From Mucilaginibacter corticis (GTDB taxonomy: Bacteria; Bacteroidota; Bacteroidia; Sphingobacteriales; Sphingobacteriaceae), in the NCBI RefSeq assembly GCF_007558865.1, contig NZ_VLPK01000004.1, positions 248,001 through 312,000 of the forward strand: DNA of 64,000 nucleotides, in the 5' to 3' direction. How positions within the stretch are numbered: the first letter of the stretch is position 1; the number at the start of each line of letters is the position of its first letter. Below are positions 26,801-34,464 of the stretch, in pieces. The position numbers and the translations under genes were made by a program. The notes below the pieces were generated by a model. It worked only from the letters and a program-made list of their open reading frames with translations, ran no database searches and was not told the origin of the DNA.

Positions 26801-26898
26801 AGCCGTGTATATGCAAAGATACCCCCAGCAATAATTAATACCAGTACCAGCGCCAGTGGTTTTTTATGCGAAATAAAGAAGTCTTTTACAGGCGTCAT
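23818..26898 (-). CDS. RND-family efflux pump permease
   Basis: A 1026-residue inner-membrane transporter of the AcrB/CusA superfamily with the usual 2 x 6 helix layout (helix 1 near residues 12-32, then 335-460 and 845-1000) and two large periplasmic loops. Motif A GAIAAAIGLIIDDAIVVVEQ lies in helix 4; the Asp pair there relays protons. The second half repeats the pattern (GLIMIVGIIGENAIFTFLQF), but the acidic pair is replaced by GEN. No heavy-metal-specific signature was confirmed, so drug, metal and lipid substrates are all open. Its ATG shares one base with the adaptor stop (TAATG), a mark of translational coupling. Confidence 0.94.
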   Translation of the reverse strand: MTPVKDFFISHKKPLALVLVLIIAGGIFAYTRLQTSLFPEITFPKIKIIADEGLQPVDKMMVTVTKPLENVVKQVPDLQIVRSTTSRGSCEISAFMSWNADMDLSQQRIQSAIDQIKNDLPADVNISVQKMNPSILPVSGYTLESHNRSPIELRQLATYTIKPFLSQVDGVSEIRIIGGKIKEYWLILNRQKMSSLGVTPDVITNALAQTNFVKSGGYLSDYKMLYLAVTDATIATKEQLQNMIVSNDRKRIIQLKDIAYVEINEGIEYTRINANGHDGVLVAVIKQPNANLVSLSTAMADKVKEMQKILPADVTIKPYYIQADFVNDSIKSVSDSLWVGLLLAIIVAIIFLRSLKASIAILITIPVTLSLTLLVLYWVGYTFNIMTLGAIAAAIGLIIDDAIVVVEQIHRAHEEHPNELTSKLIHKAVDYLFPAMVGSSISTIVIFVPFLLMTGVAGAYFQVLTNTMIITLVCSFFVTWMGLPVVYLLLTRKPKSADLLKAKKEKPHRVPKQQWVRWFILRPWLSFAIIIGLIVVIVLIPGTLKTGFLPDIDEGSIVLDYSSPPGTSLEETDRMLREAEKIIIKQPEVEAYSRRTGTQMGFFITEPNRGDYLIQLKKQRDKSTDEVISELRKKISSTQPALVIDFGQVIGDMLGDLTTTAEPIEVKVYGDDQHKLQELSKQIADALNTVKGTADVFNGIVIAGPSVSIVPDYDKLAQYNVTPANLQAQTQTALEGSIVGNLLDKQQLSTIRMVYPGNRSLSISGVKDLNIFLPKGNMIPISRLATVELKPGDAEINRENLQSIGVVSSRIEGSDLGTVMPAIKKAVAKINLPQGYHIEYGGADAEQQQSFKELLTILITACLLVFGVILFLFKQFRIAVLILVVSVLGISGSLLALFLTGTPLNVGSYTGLIMIVGIIGENAIFTFLQFKQSVLDGSKADEAIIYSISTRLRPKLMTALGAIIALMPLALGIGAGAQLHQPLAIAVIGGFLAALPLLLIVLPSMLKILYRKGDVDPHDHLKIHVA

Positions 26899-27836
26899 TA
26901 TTTAACTATTTTAATTTTGGCGGTATCTGTTAAGCCGTAGTTACCGGTAACTATAATTTGATCCTGCCGGGTAAATTTTGGCGATAAGATCTCCACCCTG
27001 TCGCCAACATCAATGCCCTTGGTAACGGGTACTTTAATTGCCGTGGTAGGGTTGATCAGTTTCATTACCCAAAAATCTGTCTGGGTTTCGTTGGTCAGTA
27101 CCGCTGTTTTGGGTAATGACTGCGTATTTGATTTTGATGAACGAATGATCCTTGCTTTGGCGATCAGATTTTCGGGGATGGTATTATCGGCTGGTATCTT
27201 GATAACTACACCCTGGGTTTGCGAAGCAGTGTCAACCGATGGCATAAACGCGCTCACTTTGCCGTTCATTTTTCTGCCATCGGGTAGGGTAAGCAGTACA
27301 TCCTGGTCAGGTTTTACAGTCGACCGCATTTCATAAGGTAATTGCATCACGAAGGCAAAACTTGCGCGGTCGCTTATTACGGCAAGCTGTTCGCCGTCCT
27401 GTACATAATCGCCGCTTTGGTGGTTCAGTTGGGTAAGGTAACCATGCTCGGGTGCTTTTATCTTGTTGACGCCCGAGAATTTAAACGTGGTATCTAAAAT
27501 GTTAATGGTATTGCCAATACTTTGTGCTTCCTTTGTCTTGATACTGAAAAGTGCCTGTCCCTTATTGACATACTGGCCCGGGTGGATATTGATATTTTGT
27601 ACATACCCGTTGGCATTGGCCTTCACAATATTTTTCTGCTGAAAGGTTGATGTAGCGTTCAGGTTGGTATAATCTACCAAAGTACTGTCATTTACGGTAG
27701 TCACGGTAACCGGGGTTATGGCTTCTGTTTTCGCATCTGCTTCGTCGCCGGCCGCGTCTTTACCCTTACAGGCGGCCAGCAGCATAAGCAGGCTTAACGC
27801 AAAAAAGGAAAATTTATAGGTGCACAATATCTTCAT
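26898..27836 (-). CDS. RND efflux periplasmic adaptor lipoprotein
   Basis: A 312-residue membrane-fusion protein. Signal FALSLLMLLAAC gives lipidation at Cys23. The chain follows the HlyD/AcrA order: first lipoyl half (about 60-105: VKANANGYVQNINIHPGQYV), a very short hairpin, second lipoyl half (IKAPEHGYLTQLNHQSGDYV), barrel (about 160-235) and membrane-proximal domain ending IIVTGNYGLTDTAKIKIVK. The hairpin is much shorter than in AcrA, as usual for Bacteroidota. It bridges the RND pump and the TolC-like channel, with both genes adjacent (1-nt overlap and 3-nt gap). Confidence 0.93.
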   Translation of the reverse strand: MKILCTYKFSFFALSLLMLLAACKGKDAAGDEADAKTEAITPVTVTTVNDSTLVDYTNLNATSTFQQKNIVKANANGYVQNINIHPGQYVNKGQALFSIKTKEAQSIGNTINILDTTFKFSGVNKIKAPEHGYLTQLNHQSGDYVQDGEQLAVISDRASFAFVMQLPYEMRSTVKPDQDVLLTLPDGRKMNGKVSAFMPSVDTASQTQGVVIKIPADNTIPENLIAKARIIRSSKSNTQSLPKTAVLTNETQTDFWVMKLINPTTAIKVPVTKGIDVGDRVEILSPKFTRQDQIIVTGNYGLTDTAKIKIVK

Positions 27837-27839
27837 GAG

Positions 27840-29075
27840 TTATTTGTTCCAGTAATTTAATTGGTTGGTCAGTTGCAGGCCTGTTATGGTAGTTTGTGTA
27901 AACAGGTTCTTTACAGCCAGGTAATTGTTTATGGCCAGTATCAGGTCGGCAATTTTAAGATCGCCGGTTTGCATGAGTTGCGTGTCAACTTTTATCAGGC
28001 TTTCAATGTATTTCATCTGGTCGGTTACCTGCGCAAGTAAGGCTTCATTCTCCGTGATCTGCTGATTTAACTGCGCCCGTTGCTGGCGGTACTGCATATC
28101 AAAAAACGTCTTATAATTTTGGCGGGTATCTTCTTGAAGGTTCAACTTTTTATAGGCCAGTTTTCGCTGCCCGCCGTCATATATCGGGATGGAAAGGGTA
28201 AAACCGGCGCTCAGGCCAAAATTTTTATATTCCTGCCCGGTAAAATCGCTGTTAAAACCGACATCCGCAAGGGCGTTGATTTTGGGTTTGTAAGTAAAGT
28301 CAAGCAAGCGGCGGCTGTTGATCAGCTTTAAACTATCTACCTTAAACTGGTTAAAAAAAATACTTTGGGCCGGGCTTACCTTTACGGTTTTTTCAATATC
28401 GGGCTTGGCTATGGCAATCATGGCCGTATCGGTCACACCTGCCAGGTAATTGAGTGTAGCGTAATCGTTTTTATATTGCGCCCTTGATTGCGATAGCTGT
28501 AACTGCGCTTGTTTTAAGGTAACTAAAAATGACAGGTAGTCGCTTTGCCGGTAAACGTTAGCGCGCGTCAACTTCTTTAATACCTCATCTTCTTTTGCAA
28601 GCAGGTCAACTATTTCTTTGTTAAAATCATATTGCTGCAAGCTGCCGTAAGCAGTTATGTATTGCGCGGTGATTGATTTTTTCAAATCCTGCTCTGATAT
28701 TTTTATGGTATTGGTAAACGTTTGCGTTTGTAACGATACGGTAAGCACTTGCTCATTCACATTTTTACTGCCTACAATGGCCTGGTTAACACCCAGCAAA
28801 CCGTTCAACGTATGCTCATTGGTAATAGCTGCCGAATAGCCATAACCATTAATAACAGGTGCATATAGCCCGGCGCTGTTAACTGCCACTTGCGGTCGCA
28901 GGCCGGCTTTTATGCGCATACTGTCTATTTGGTTTGAAGCTATCTGGTTGCGCAGATCCTTTAGCAGGGGGCTGTTTGTTTTGGCAACATCCAGGTAATA
29001 ATTTAACGAATTGCTTTGAGCCAGCGATGCTGTGTAAGTGAAAATTAGTAAGATAACGCTGAAAAACAATTTCAT
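27840..29075 (-). CDS. TolC-family outer membrane efflux channel
   Basis: A 411-residue protein with signal peptide (KLFFSVILLIFTYTASLAQ) and the long alternating coiled-coil helices and strands of TolC: LNYYLDVAKTNSPLLKDLRN at the start, KIDSLKLINSRRLLDFTYKP, LSAGFTLSIPIYDGGQRKLAY at the second repeat. The IPIYDGGQR block is the strand-helix junction found throughout the family. It forms the outer-membrane exit duct for the RND pump encoded downstream. First gene of the three-gene efflux operon, 3 nt before the adaptor gene. Confidence 0.93.
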   Translation of the reverse strand: MKLFFSVILLIFTYTASLAQSNSLNYYLDVAKTNSPLLKDLRNQIASNQIDSMRIKAGLRPQVAVNSAGLYAPVINGYGYSAAITNEHTLNGLLGVNQAIVGSKNVNEQVLTVSLQTQTFTNTIKISEQDLKKSITAQYITAYGSLQQYDFNKEIVDLLAKEDEVLKKLTRANVYRQSDYLSFLVTLKQAQLQLSQSRAQYKNDYATLNYLAGVTDTAMIAIAKPDIEKTVKVSPAQSIFFNQFKVDSLKLINSRRLLDFTYKPKINALADVGFNSDFTGQEYKNFGLSAGFTLSIPIYDGGQRKLAYKKLNLQEDTRQNYKTFFDMQYRQQRAQLNQQITENEALLAQVTDQMKYIESLIKVDTQLMQTGDLKIADLILAINNYLAVKNLFTQTTITGLQLTNQLNYWNK

Positions 29076-29158
29076 CAGATGATAGCTATGAGGGTATTAC
29101 AAGGCTAAAATAAAGATATAAATCTGGATTAAATTTGTAGTAACATAACAATTACTGT

Positions 29159-29878
29159 TTATTTAACAAAGTGGTGCAAAAGCGAAAGTGCCGCCCAATC
29201 AACTAAAAAATGAACAATAATAAGTGGCTTGATATTACGGTAGTAATTGTAGTGCAGGCCGGCTATCATACCAAATAGAAACGTGAACACAAACTCGCGC
29301 GCACTATGGTACTTATAATGCATTGCCGAAAATAATACGCCCGAAATAATTACCGGAATATATTCATTCTTGAAAAATGATGTCAGGCGGGTTAAAACAT
29401 ATCCACGAAAAATAACCTCCTCGCAAAAGCCCGCAGTCGCGGATATAAAAATTATCAGGAAAGGTTTATCTGACAAGAATTTTGCCATGGCACGCATCAG
29501 GGGGTAGTTTTCAGGAAAGCCCAATAGCTTGGTTATGGCAGACACCATGTTGGCTGCCATAGCAAGTAGAAAAAGAAAACAGATCCATTTTATAATAAAG
29601 TTTACGCCCGATTCTTTTTCTTTCCAGATGATGAGCTTTTGGTTTTCGTACTGTTCGGCATACCACCACAAAAAAAGCACCTCGCCCCAAAAAATAAACC
29701 GCGAATAAAATAAAGATTGGGTAGGCATAATATGTAACCTGCCAAACAACTCCATTGCTACCGATGGAAAGACGGCTGCTATAATGATACCAATTACGAT
29801 GACCGTTTTATTAGTTTGTGTGGCAGATAGTTGGTCTTGCAAGGTGCGACAGGTTTTTTTAAAGATAGCGCAAATCAA
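29159..29878 (-). CDS. CPBP-family intramembrane metalloprotease
   Basis: A 239-residue multi-pass membrane protein. The CPBP (Rce1/Abi) motifs are complete: E153-E154 with R158 in FCEEVIFRG, H187 in FSAMHYKYHS and H223 in IVHFLVDWA. These form the metal and catalytic site within the membrane. Bacterial members cleave prenylated or small hydrophobic peptides, or process bacteriocins, or act in stress signalling. It is transcribed alone, away from the EamA gene, with about 70 nt between the two starts. No target can be suggested from the neighbours. Confidence 0.9.
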   Translation of the reverse strand: MICAIFKKTCRTLQDQLSATQTNKTVIVIGIIIAAVFPSVAMELFGRLHIMPTQSLFYSRFIFWGEVLFLWWYAEQYENQKLIIWKEKESGVNFIIKWICFLFLLAMAANMVSAITKLLGFPENYPLMRAMAKFLSDKPFLIIFISATAGFCEEVIFRGYVLTRLTSFFKNEYIPVIISGVLFSAMHYKYHSAREFVFTFLFGMIAGLHYNYYRNIKPLIIVHFLVDWAALSLLHHFVK

Positions 29879-29947
29879 TTAAATACAAAGCGCGCAACAA
29901 GTTTTACACAGAATTGTTATTGAACTTTACAGCTTAAAAATAAAATT

Positions 29948-30361
29948 ATGTGGTGGATCTACGCTTTACTTTCGGCACTGTTCGCGGCCCTTACGGCCTT
30001 GTTTGCAAAAATAGGTATCAAAGGGGTTGATACTGACCTGGCTACGGCCATACGTACCGTGGTGATCATCATACTGGCATGGGCCATTGTATTTGTTAAG
30101 GGCAGCAACAATACCATAGGCAGCCTTACGCGGCAAAACTGGACTTTTTTAATTCTTTCAGGCTGCGCTACGGGTTTATCCTGGATCTGTTATTTTAAGG
30201 CGCTGCAACTGGGTAAGGTGTCGCAGGTGGCACCCGTTGATAAATTGAGCGTAGCATTATCTATAATATTAGCAGCCGTATTTTTAGGCGAAAGCATTAC
30301 GCTAAAAACCGGGATAGCCGCAGCGTTAATTATCGGTGGTACATTTATATTGATATTTTAA
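29948..30361 (+). CDS. EamA-family half-size transporter (DMT superfamily)
   Basis: The 137-residue protein carries a single EamA repeat with five helices (WWIYALLSALFAALTALFAK, TVVIIILAWAIVFVKGS, WTFLILSGCATGLSWICYFK, KVSQVAPVDKLSVALSIILA, GIAAALIIGGTFILIF). Most DMT exporters hold two repeats in one chain; this one must pair with itself to work. The PVDKLSV segment is the usual helix-3/4 junction. Substrates for the family range from amino acids to sugars; none is indicated here. The MFS gene follows 34 nt later, so the two are likely co-transcribed. Confidence 0.9.
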   Translation: MWWIYALLSALFAALTALFAKIGIKGVDTDLATAIRTVVIIILAWAIVFVKGSNNTIGSLTRQNWTFLILSGCATGLSWICYFKALQLGKVSQVAPVDKLSVALSIILAAVFLGESITLKTGIAAALIIGGTFILIF

Positions 30362-30395
30362 TATCACTTGCCTGGTCAATGCTTAATTTTGCACA

Positions 30396-31562
30396 TTGAC
30401 TGCTGCTACTAAAATATCCGCGCCACGTACGCCTAAGCAATTGCGCATTGCCAATGCTGTTTTCTTTTTCCTGTCGGGATTTGGGTATGCTTCATGGGCA
30501 TCACGCATCCCAACCATAAAACATCAGCTGCATTTAGACGAGGCACAATTAGGCGGCGTATTATTTGCCATGCCCATTGGCTTGTTATTGACTTTGCCCG
30601 TAACCGGCCATTTGTTAAGTAAATACAGCAGCCGCCGGGTTATGCTTTTTGGCAGCCTGTTTTTTAGTGTTGTTTTAGCATTCATAGGTTTGGCTACCAG
30701 TGTGTGGCAATTAATACTGGTGCTGTTTTGTTTCGGAGTATCGCGTAACCTGTTCAATATATCAACTAACGCCCAGGCAGTGGCCGTACAGGCTTTGTAC
30801 GACAGGTCCATCATGGCCAACTTTCATGGCATCTGGAGCCTTGCCGGTTTTGCCGGTGCCGCGGGTGGTTATTTTATGGTGTATTATAATATCGGCACAG
30901 GCTATCATTTACTGGGTGTAAGCATATTGCTTATTGTGTTTACACTGTGGTTTATAAAGGGTACTATTTACCAGCAACCTGTTCCGCAGCCTCAAAAAAA
31001 GTTGTTTACATTGCCTGATAAATCATTGATTGCTTTTTCGCTCATCTGCTTTGCCAGTATGGCCTGCGAAAATACCATGTATGATTGGAGCGCCATATAT
31101 TTCGGAAAGGTGATCCATGTTGACAAAGCCACGGCAACCGGCGGCTTTGTGATCTACATGATAGCCATGACCACCGGCCGATTTGTAGGCGATGCCAGTG
31201 TGAATCGGTTCGGGATAAAAAACATTTTACGCTTTAGCGGTGTGTTTATCTTTTGCGGGTTGCTGTTGTCGGTATTATTTCCTTACGTTCCCACAACTAT
31301 TGCCGGGTTTATATTGGTAGGGCTTGGCGTATCGTGCATTGTGCCCATGGTTTTCCAGATGGCGGGTAAATCAACCACTATGAGCAGCGGTACCGCGCTG
31401 GCTTCAATATCATCCATTGGTTATTTGGGATTTTTGATCGTTCCGCCGTTTATTGGCTTTATAGCCCAGGCTGCCGGTTTGCGGTGGTCGTTCGGATTGA
31501 TATCCTTGTTAGGCGCATTAGTTATTGCACTGGTTTACTCCATTAAAGACGATAACGACTAA
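30396..31562 (+). CDS. MFS transporter, TTG start
   Basis: A 388-residue 12-helix major facilitator: FFFLSGFGYASWASRIPTIK in helix 1, GHLLSKYSSRRVMLFGSLF as motif A, and GRFVGDASVNRFGIKNILRF in the second half. The ASWASRIPTI block is typical of a Bacteroidota/actinobacterial sugar-efflux-like MFS group (YbjJ-like). The start is TTG at 30396, because no ATG precedes the first helix in frame; the only nearby upstream ATG (30379-30381) opens a 6-codon frame that ends before this start. It likely shares a transcript with the EamA gene. Substrate unknown. Confidence 0.9.
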   Translation: MTAATKISAPRTPKQLRIANAVFFFLSGFGYASWASRIPTIKHQLHLDEAQLGGVLFAMPIGLLLTLPVTGHLLSKYSSRRVMLFGSLFFSVVLAFIGLATSVWQLILVLFCFGVSRNLFNISTNAQAVAVQALYDRSIMANFHGIWSLAGFAGAAGGYFMVYYNIGTGYHLLGVSILLIVFTLWFIKGTIYQQPVPQPQKKLFTLPDKSLIAFSLICFASMACENTMYDWSAIYFGKVIHVDKATATGGFVIYMIAMTTGRFVGDASVNRFGIKNILRFSGVFIFCGLLLSVLFPYVPTTIAGFILVGLGVSCIVPMVFQMAGKSTTMSSGTALASISSIGYLGFLIVPPFIGFIAQAAGLRWSFGLISLLGALVIALVYSIKDDND

Positions 31563-31614
31563 ACCCGCAAACAATTTGGGGTGTTAAGCGTTGCTTCTAT
31601 ACAGTTAAGTCCGT

Positions 31615-31803
31615 ATGAAAGTGGCCGAAAAACATTTTAAGTTTATTAACAGTAAAACAGGGTATGTAATTTATTATTACACCTTAAAAGAGCACCTGGA
31701 TGATGCTGACACTAAAGCTATGCTCGAAAAAATTAAGGCCGATGTCGCTTCAAAAAACAGCCTGTTTTTAGATACCATTTATTGGGAAGAAGAGAAAGCG
31801 TAA
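31615..31803 (+). CDS. hypothetical protein, 62 residues
   Basis: A small soluble protein with mixed strand-helix pattern: strands EKHFKFINSKTGYVIYYYTL, helix KEHLDDADTKAMLEKIKADVASK, and a C-terminal strand LFLDTIYWEEEKA. Charged and without signal peptide. I do not recognise a named family, though similar 60-residue proteins are seen in Sphingobacteriaceae. It follows the MFS gene by 52 nt on the same strand and ends 3 nt before a palindromic repeat element (31806-31908). Confidence 0.65.
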   Translation: MKVAEKHFKFINSKTGYVIYYYTLKEHLDDADTKAMLEKIKADVASKNSLFLDTIYWEEEKA

Positions 31804-31805
31804 AT

Positions 31806-31908
31806 ACCTCTCCTAAATCCTCTCCAAAGGAGAGGACTTCAAAAGCAAATTAATAAGCGCTGATTATTTAAGCCCATCTCCTTTGGATAGGGGTTGGGGT
31901 GAGGTTAT
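31806..31908. repeat. dispersed repeat pair (TSPQPLSKG-type) forming inverted arms
   Basis: Two related segments face each other: ctcctaaatcctctccaaag (31810-31829) with aggagagg after it, and ctcctttggataggggttgg (31879-31898) with ggtgagg after it. Core arms tccaaaggaga and tctcctttgga are inverse copies. The right segment is translated as the last 14 residues of the GT39 gene. This sequence type is widespread in bacterial intergenic regions. Confidence 0.75.
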
Positions 31909-33552
31909 CAAATAAACCTTATCCAGCAGTTTTTCCCGTGTCGCGCTGTTTACAAACGCCGGCAAGATGCGTTCCTGCGAGTAGTTTTGAAAAGATTGTA
32001 CAATACGAAAAGGTACGTGATTAGCTATCAGATAATTTAGCGAGTATTGCGTCATATAAAATACCGCATTTTGTTTACCATCAAATTTGGCGAACTCTTC
32101 GGTAGGCAAATAATTTACCGGCTTATTGCATTCAAACTGGAACACATTACTTTCCATTCGACCTATGTAAACGTGATATTGGTTGTATTGTGGCTGATTG
32201 ATGAAATTGGCTGCGGTTATCTGGCCATTGTATGAAGCTATGGTTGGGTAAAGAACTGTCGCTAAATAAAAATTGGCAAACAGCGCGGCTGCGCAAACTG
32301 TAAAAAATGTTTTCAGTGGCTGGTCGGATACCCGTTTGTTGATCAAGAAAACCAACAAAACAAACACAACACAATCAACCGCGAAAAACGTGTATCCGTC
32401 AGGTTTTAAAAAGTAATTTATAACAAAAACAAGTACTATAAATAAAACAGCGTAGATCCATAAGTTGATAGACCTGAATTTACTGCCTGCATTTGATAAT
32501 TGCTGATAACAATAGGGAGCGGTAATAACGGCAAACAGAGGGAACACGATATTTGCATAAAAAGGCAACTGGAAACGGGATAGAGAGAATAACAGCAGCA
32601 ATAGCAAACCCCCGCTCAAAGTATAATACTCGGGCAATTGCACCTTATTAAAGACCTCGCGGGCACGTTTATATACCGCGTAGTAAAATAACAGGCACCA
32701 GGGTGCAAAGGCCCAAAGCAGGGTATGCACATAAAAAAATAGGTCGCCGCCGCCTTTAGTCCTGCTAATGGGGCCGCTGTTTACAAACCGGCCAAACTGG
32801 CTATCCCACAAAAACCATTTAATGCCTGATACATTATGCCTGCCAAAAACCAGTTTCTCAGGATGCAGGTCAAACTGCAGGTACAGCGCGTAAAACTCGG
32901 GTAAGGTAAATATCAGCGTGAGCAAATACAGCCCAATAAATTTAGGGCTGAAAAGTGTGGTAAACTTTCCTTTAAAAATAAGCTGCCCCAACAAACTGCC
33001 ATAAATAGCTATAATCACAAAAATACCTTTTGTCATAACAGCACAAGCCGTAAACAGCGCGGCTAATAACAGGTCTTTTAGGGTAAAGCGTTCTTCAAGA
33101 TTGGTAATGTGGTATATGCTTGCAATGATTAAGCCCATTAAATAAGGTTCAGCGCGTACGTCGGTGTTTGACATGATAACGTATTGCGACGTCATCAATA
33201 TTAAAACTGACGTAAAAGCCGCCTCGATTCCATAAAATTTACGCGAGAATAAGTAAGTGTACCACGCACTCATTAAAAAGAAAAGCAGGGCGGGCAGCCG
33301 GTATGCCCAAACGCTTATGCCAAACAGCTTAAAGCTCAGCATCGCCATCCAAAATGGGAAGTGAGGTTTATCCAACCAATCGCGGTTGTAGGTAAATAAT
33401 TGTAAAAAGTCTTTTTTGTAGATAAGGTTCTTAGCAATAGACGCGTACAGGCCCGGATCGTCTGTAAAGAACTTTACATTTATGCCGGCCACATTAACCG
33501 TAAACGCCAAAACAAACAATAACAAATAAATGGGTTTGTCTTTATCCTTCAT
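31864..33552 (-). CDS. GT39-type membrane glycosyltransferase (ArnT/PMT-like)
   Basis: A 562-residue multi-pass protein of the dolichyl-phosphate-mannose/ArnT superfamily: the first loop holds FFTDDPGLYASIAKNLIYKK with the conserved acidic pair and the second holds YNRDWLDKPHFPFWMAMLSF, both typical of GT39/GT83 catalytic loops. About eleven helices follow and a small periplasmic C-terminal domain. It transfers a sugar from a polyprenyl-phosphate donor to lipid A, protein or glycan. The last residues LITSPQPLSKGDGLK are encoded by a dispersed repeat, so the original C-terminus was probably replaced. A hairpin with T-tract (33611-33639) lies in its leader. Confidence 0.88.
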   Translation of the reverse strand: MKDKDKPIYLLLFVLAFTVNVAGINVKFFTDDPGLYASIAKNLIYKKDFLQLFTYNRDWLDKPHFPFWMAMLSFKLFGISVWAYRLPALLFFLMSAWYTYLFSRKFYGIEAAFTSVLILMTSQYVIMSNTDVRAEPYLMGLIIASIYHITNLEERFTLKDLLLAALFTACAVMTKGIFVIIAIYGSLLGQLIFKGKFTTLFSPKFIGLYLLTLIFTLPEFYALYLQFDLHPEKLVFGRHNVSGIKWFLWDSQFGRFVNSGPISRTKGGGDLFFYVHTLLWAFAPWCLLFYYAVYKRAREVFNKVQLPEYYTLSGGLLLLLLFSLSRFQLPFYANIVFPLFAVITAPYCYQQLSNAGSKFRSINLWIYAVLFIVLVFVINYFLKPDGYTFFAVDCVVFVLLVFLINKRVSDQPLKTFFTVCAAALFANFYLATVLYPTIASYNGQITAANFINQPQYNQYHVYIGRMESNVFQFECNKPVNYLPTEEFAKFDGKQNAVFYMTQYSLNYLIANHVPFRIVQSFQNYSQERILPAFVNSATREKLLDKVYLITSPQPLSKGDGLK

Positions 33553-33610
33553 CTATCAAATAAAGTGTAATAATAAGTTTTTTGGCTGTGTGATGCTATA
33601 AAGGTGCATA

Positions 33611-33720
33611 AAAAAACCCTTGCCTATTTTGGGCAAGGGCCAACTCACAACAATTGTTTCACCTCGGGCTATGAACCCCTCAGCTATTCCTAACTGCAAT
33701 GCGAATCAGTTGTTATAACA
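33611..33720 (-). ncRNA. candidate small RNA or 5' leader with intrinsic terminator
   Basis: Read on the minus strand, the segment ends in a stem ccctTGCC-type hairpin (33639 to 33617, arms cccttgcc/ggcaaggg) followed by seven T (33616 to 33610), a strong intrinsic terminator. No gene on this strand ends just upstream. The 80 nt before it can form further pairs, including CAACT with AGTTG at the ends and GGG/CCC around TTCATAG. It lies 60 nt before the GT39 start. Either an independent small RNA or an attenuator of the GT39 gene. Confidence 0.42.
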
Positions 33721-33775
33721 TTATATGTATAACTTAGTTTTAAGCTGAACGGTAAAAAATGATTTTTTATTGCGG

Positions 33776-33805
33776 TTGCAGCAATCAAATTTCGCCCTAT
33801 CTTTA
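33776..33805 (+). promoter_or_regulatory. Bacteroidota-type promoter of the DUF2911 gene
   Basis: TTG at 33776-33778 and TATCTTTA at 33798-33805 are separated by 19 nt, close to the consensus TTG-N19-TAnnTTTG with one mismatch at the last base. The expected transcript start is about 20 nt before the ATG at 33832. Confidence 0.5.
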
Positions 33806-33831
33806 TACAGTAAATCAATCTTAAATTTATT

Positions 33832-34377
33832 ATGAAAAAAGCATTTAAATTGAAGGCGATCGCGGTATTTGCGGTTGCATTTTTAATCTCGACGGTTGCC
33901 TGCGCACAAATGAAGATGAAAGGCAAAATGATAGCCAGCCCGCGCGATAGTGTATCTGGTAAAGTACACGGAGCTGCAATAAGTATTAATTACGGTTCGC
34001 CATCTGTAAAAGGCAGAAAGATCTATGGCGGATTAGTGCCTTATGATCAACCATGGAGAGCGGGTGCTAATGAAGCTACAGTGTTTATTACCAGCAAAGA
34101 CATTATGATTGACGGTAAAAAATTAGCTGCAGGCAGGTACTCTTTCTTTGCAACACCGGGCGAAAAAGAATGGAAGGTGATCTTTAATTCGGCTAATGCA
34201 CCTGGCATGTGGGGTGTAAATGATAAAGGCACTAATGATGATCCGGCTAAGGATGTTTTGGTGGCTACTGTTAAACCTAAAACCGTTGCTAAATCAGAAC
34301 GCTTGAAATATGTAATCACCGCGACAGGTTTTTCATTAATATGGGATACTGTTGAAGTACCGGTAACCATAAAATAA
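33832..34377 (+). CDS. DUF2911 protein, exported
   Basis: A 181-residue protein with signal peptide (KAIAVFAVAFLISTVACAQ). The rest is the DUF2911 domain: SPRDSVSGKVHGAAISINYG, GGLVPYDQPWRAGANEATVF, DGKKLAAGRYSFFATPGEKE and a closing strand SLIWDTVEVPVTIK. The domain is common in Bacteroidota secreted proteins and has no assigned activity; its conserved YGxPxxxGR and WRxGANEAT blocks suggest a ligand site in a beta-sandwich. A good promoter precedes it (33776-33805) and a terminator follows (34402-34437), so it is monocistronic. Confidence 0.9.
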   Translation: MKKAFKLKAIAVFAVAFLISTVACAQMKMKGKMIASPRDSVSGKVHGAAISINYGSPSVKGRKIYGGLVPYDQPWRAGANEATVFITSKDIMIDGKKLAAGRYSFFATPGEKEWKVIFNSANAPGMWGVNDKGTNDDPAKDVLVATVKPKTVAKSERLKYVITATGFSLIWDTVEVPVTIK

Positions 34378-34401
34378 TTAATTGGTAAATAATACCGTTT
34401 A

Positions 34402-34437
34402 AATAGCGATGGGTTTTACCCATCGCTATTTTTTTAT
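34402..34437 (+). terminator. intrinsic terminator (gcgatgggt-type stem)
   Basis: Stem aatagcgatgggt (34402-34414), loop ttt, acccatcgctatt (34418-34430), then a run of T to 34435. It ends the DUF2911 gene. The stem core is shared with the hairpin at 2004-2032. Confidence 0.9.
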
Positions 34438-34464
34438 CAATTAAATTTATATTTTGCCTTATAG

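Noticed and set aside
33690..33926. Minus-strand frame over the DUF2911 promoter
   Set aside because: It overlaps the promoter and signal peptide of the DUF2911 gene and the product has no features; the segment is better explained by the candidate RNA and promoter.
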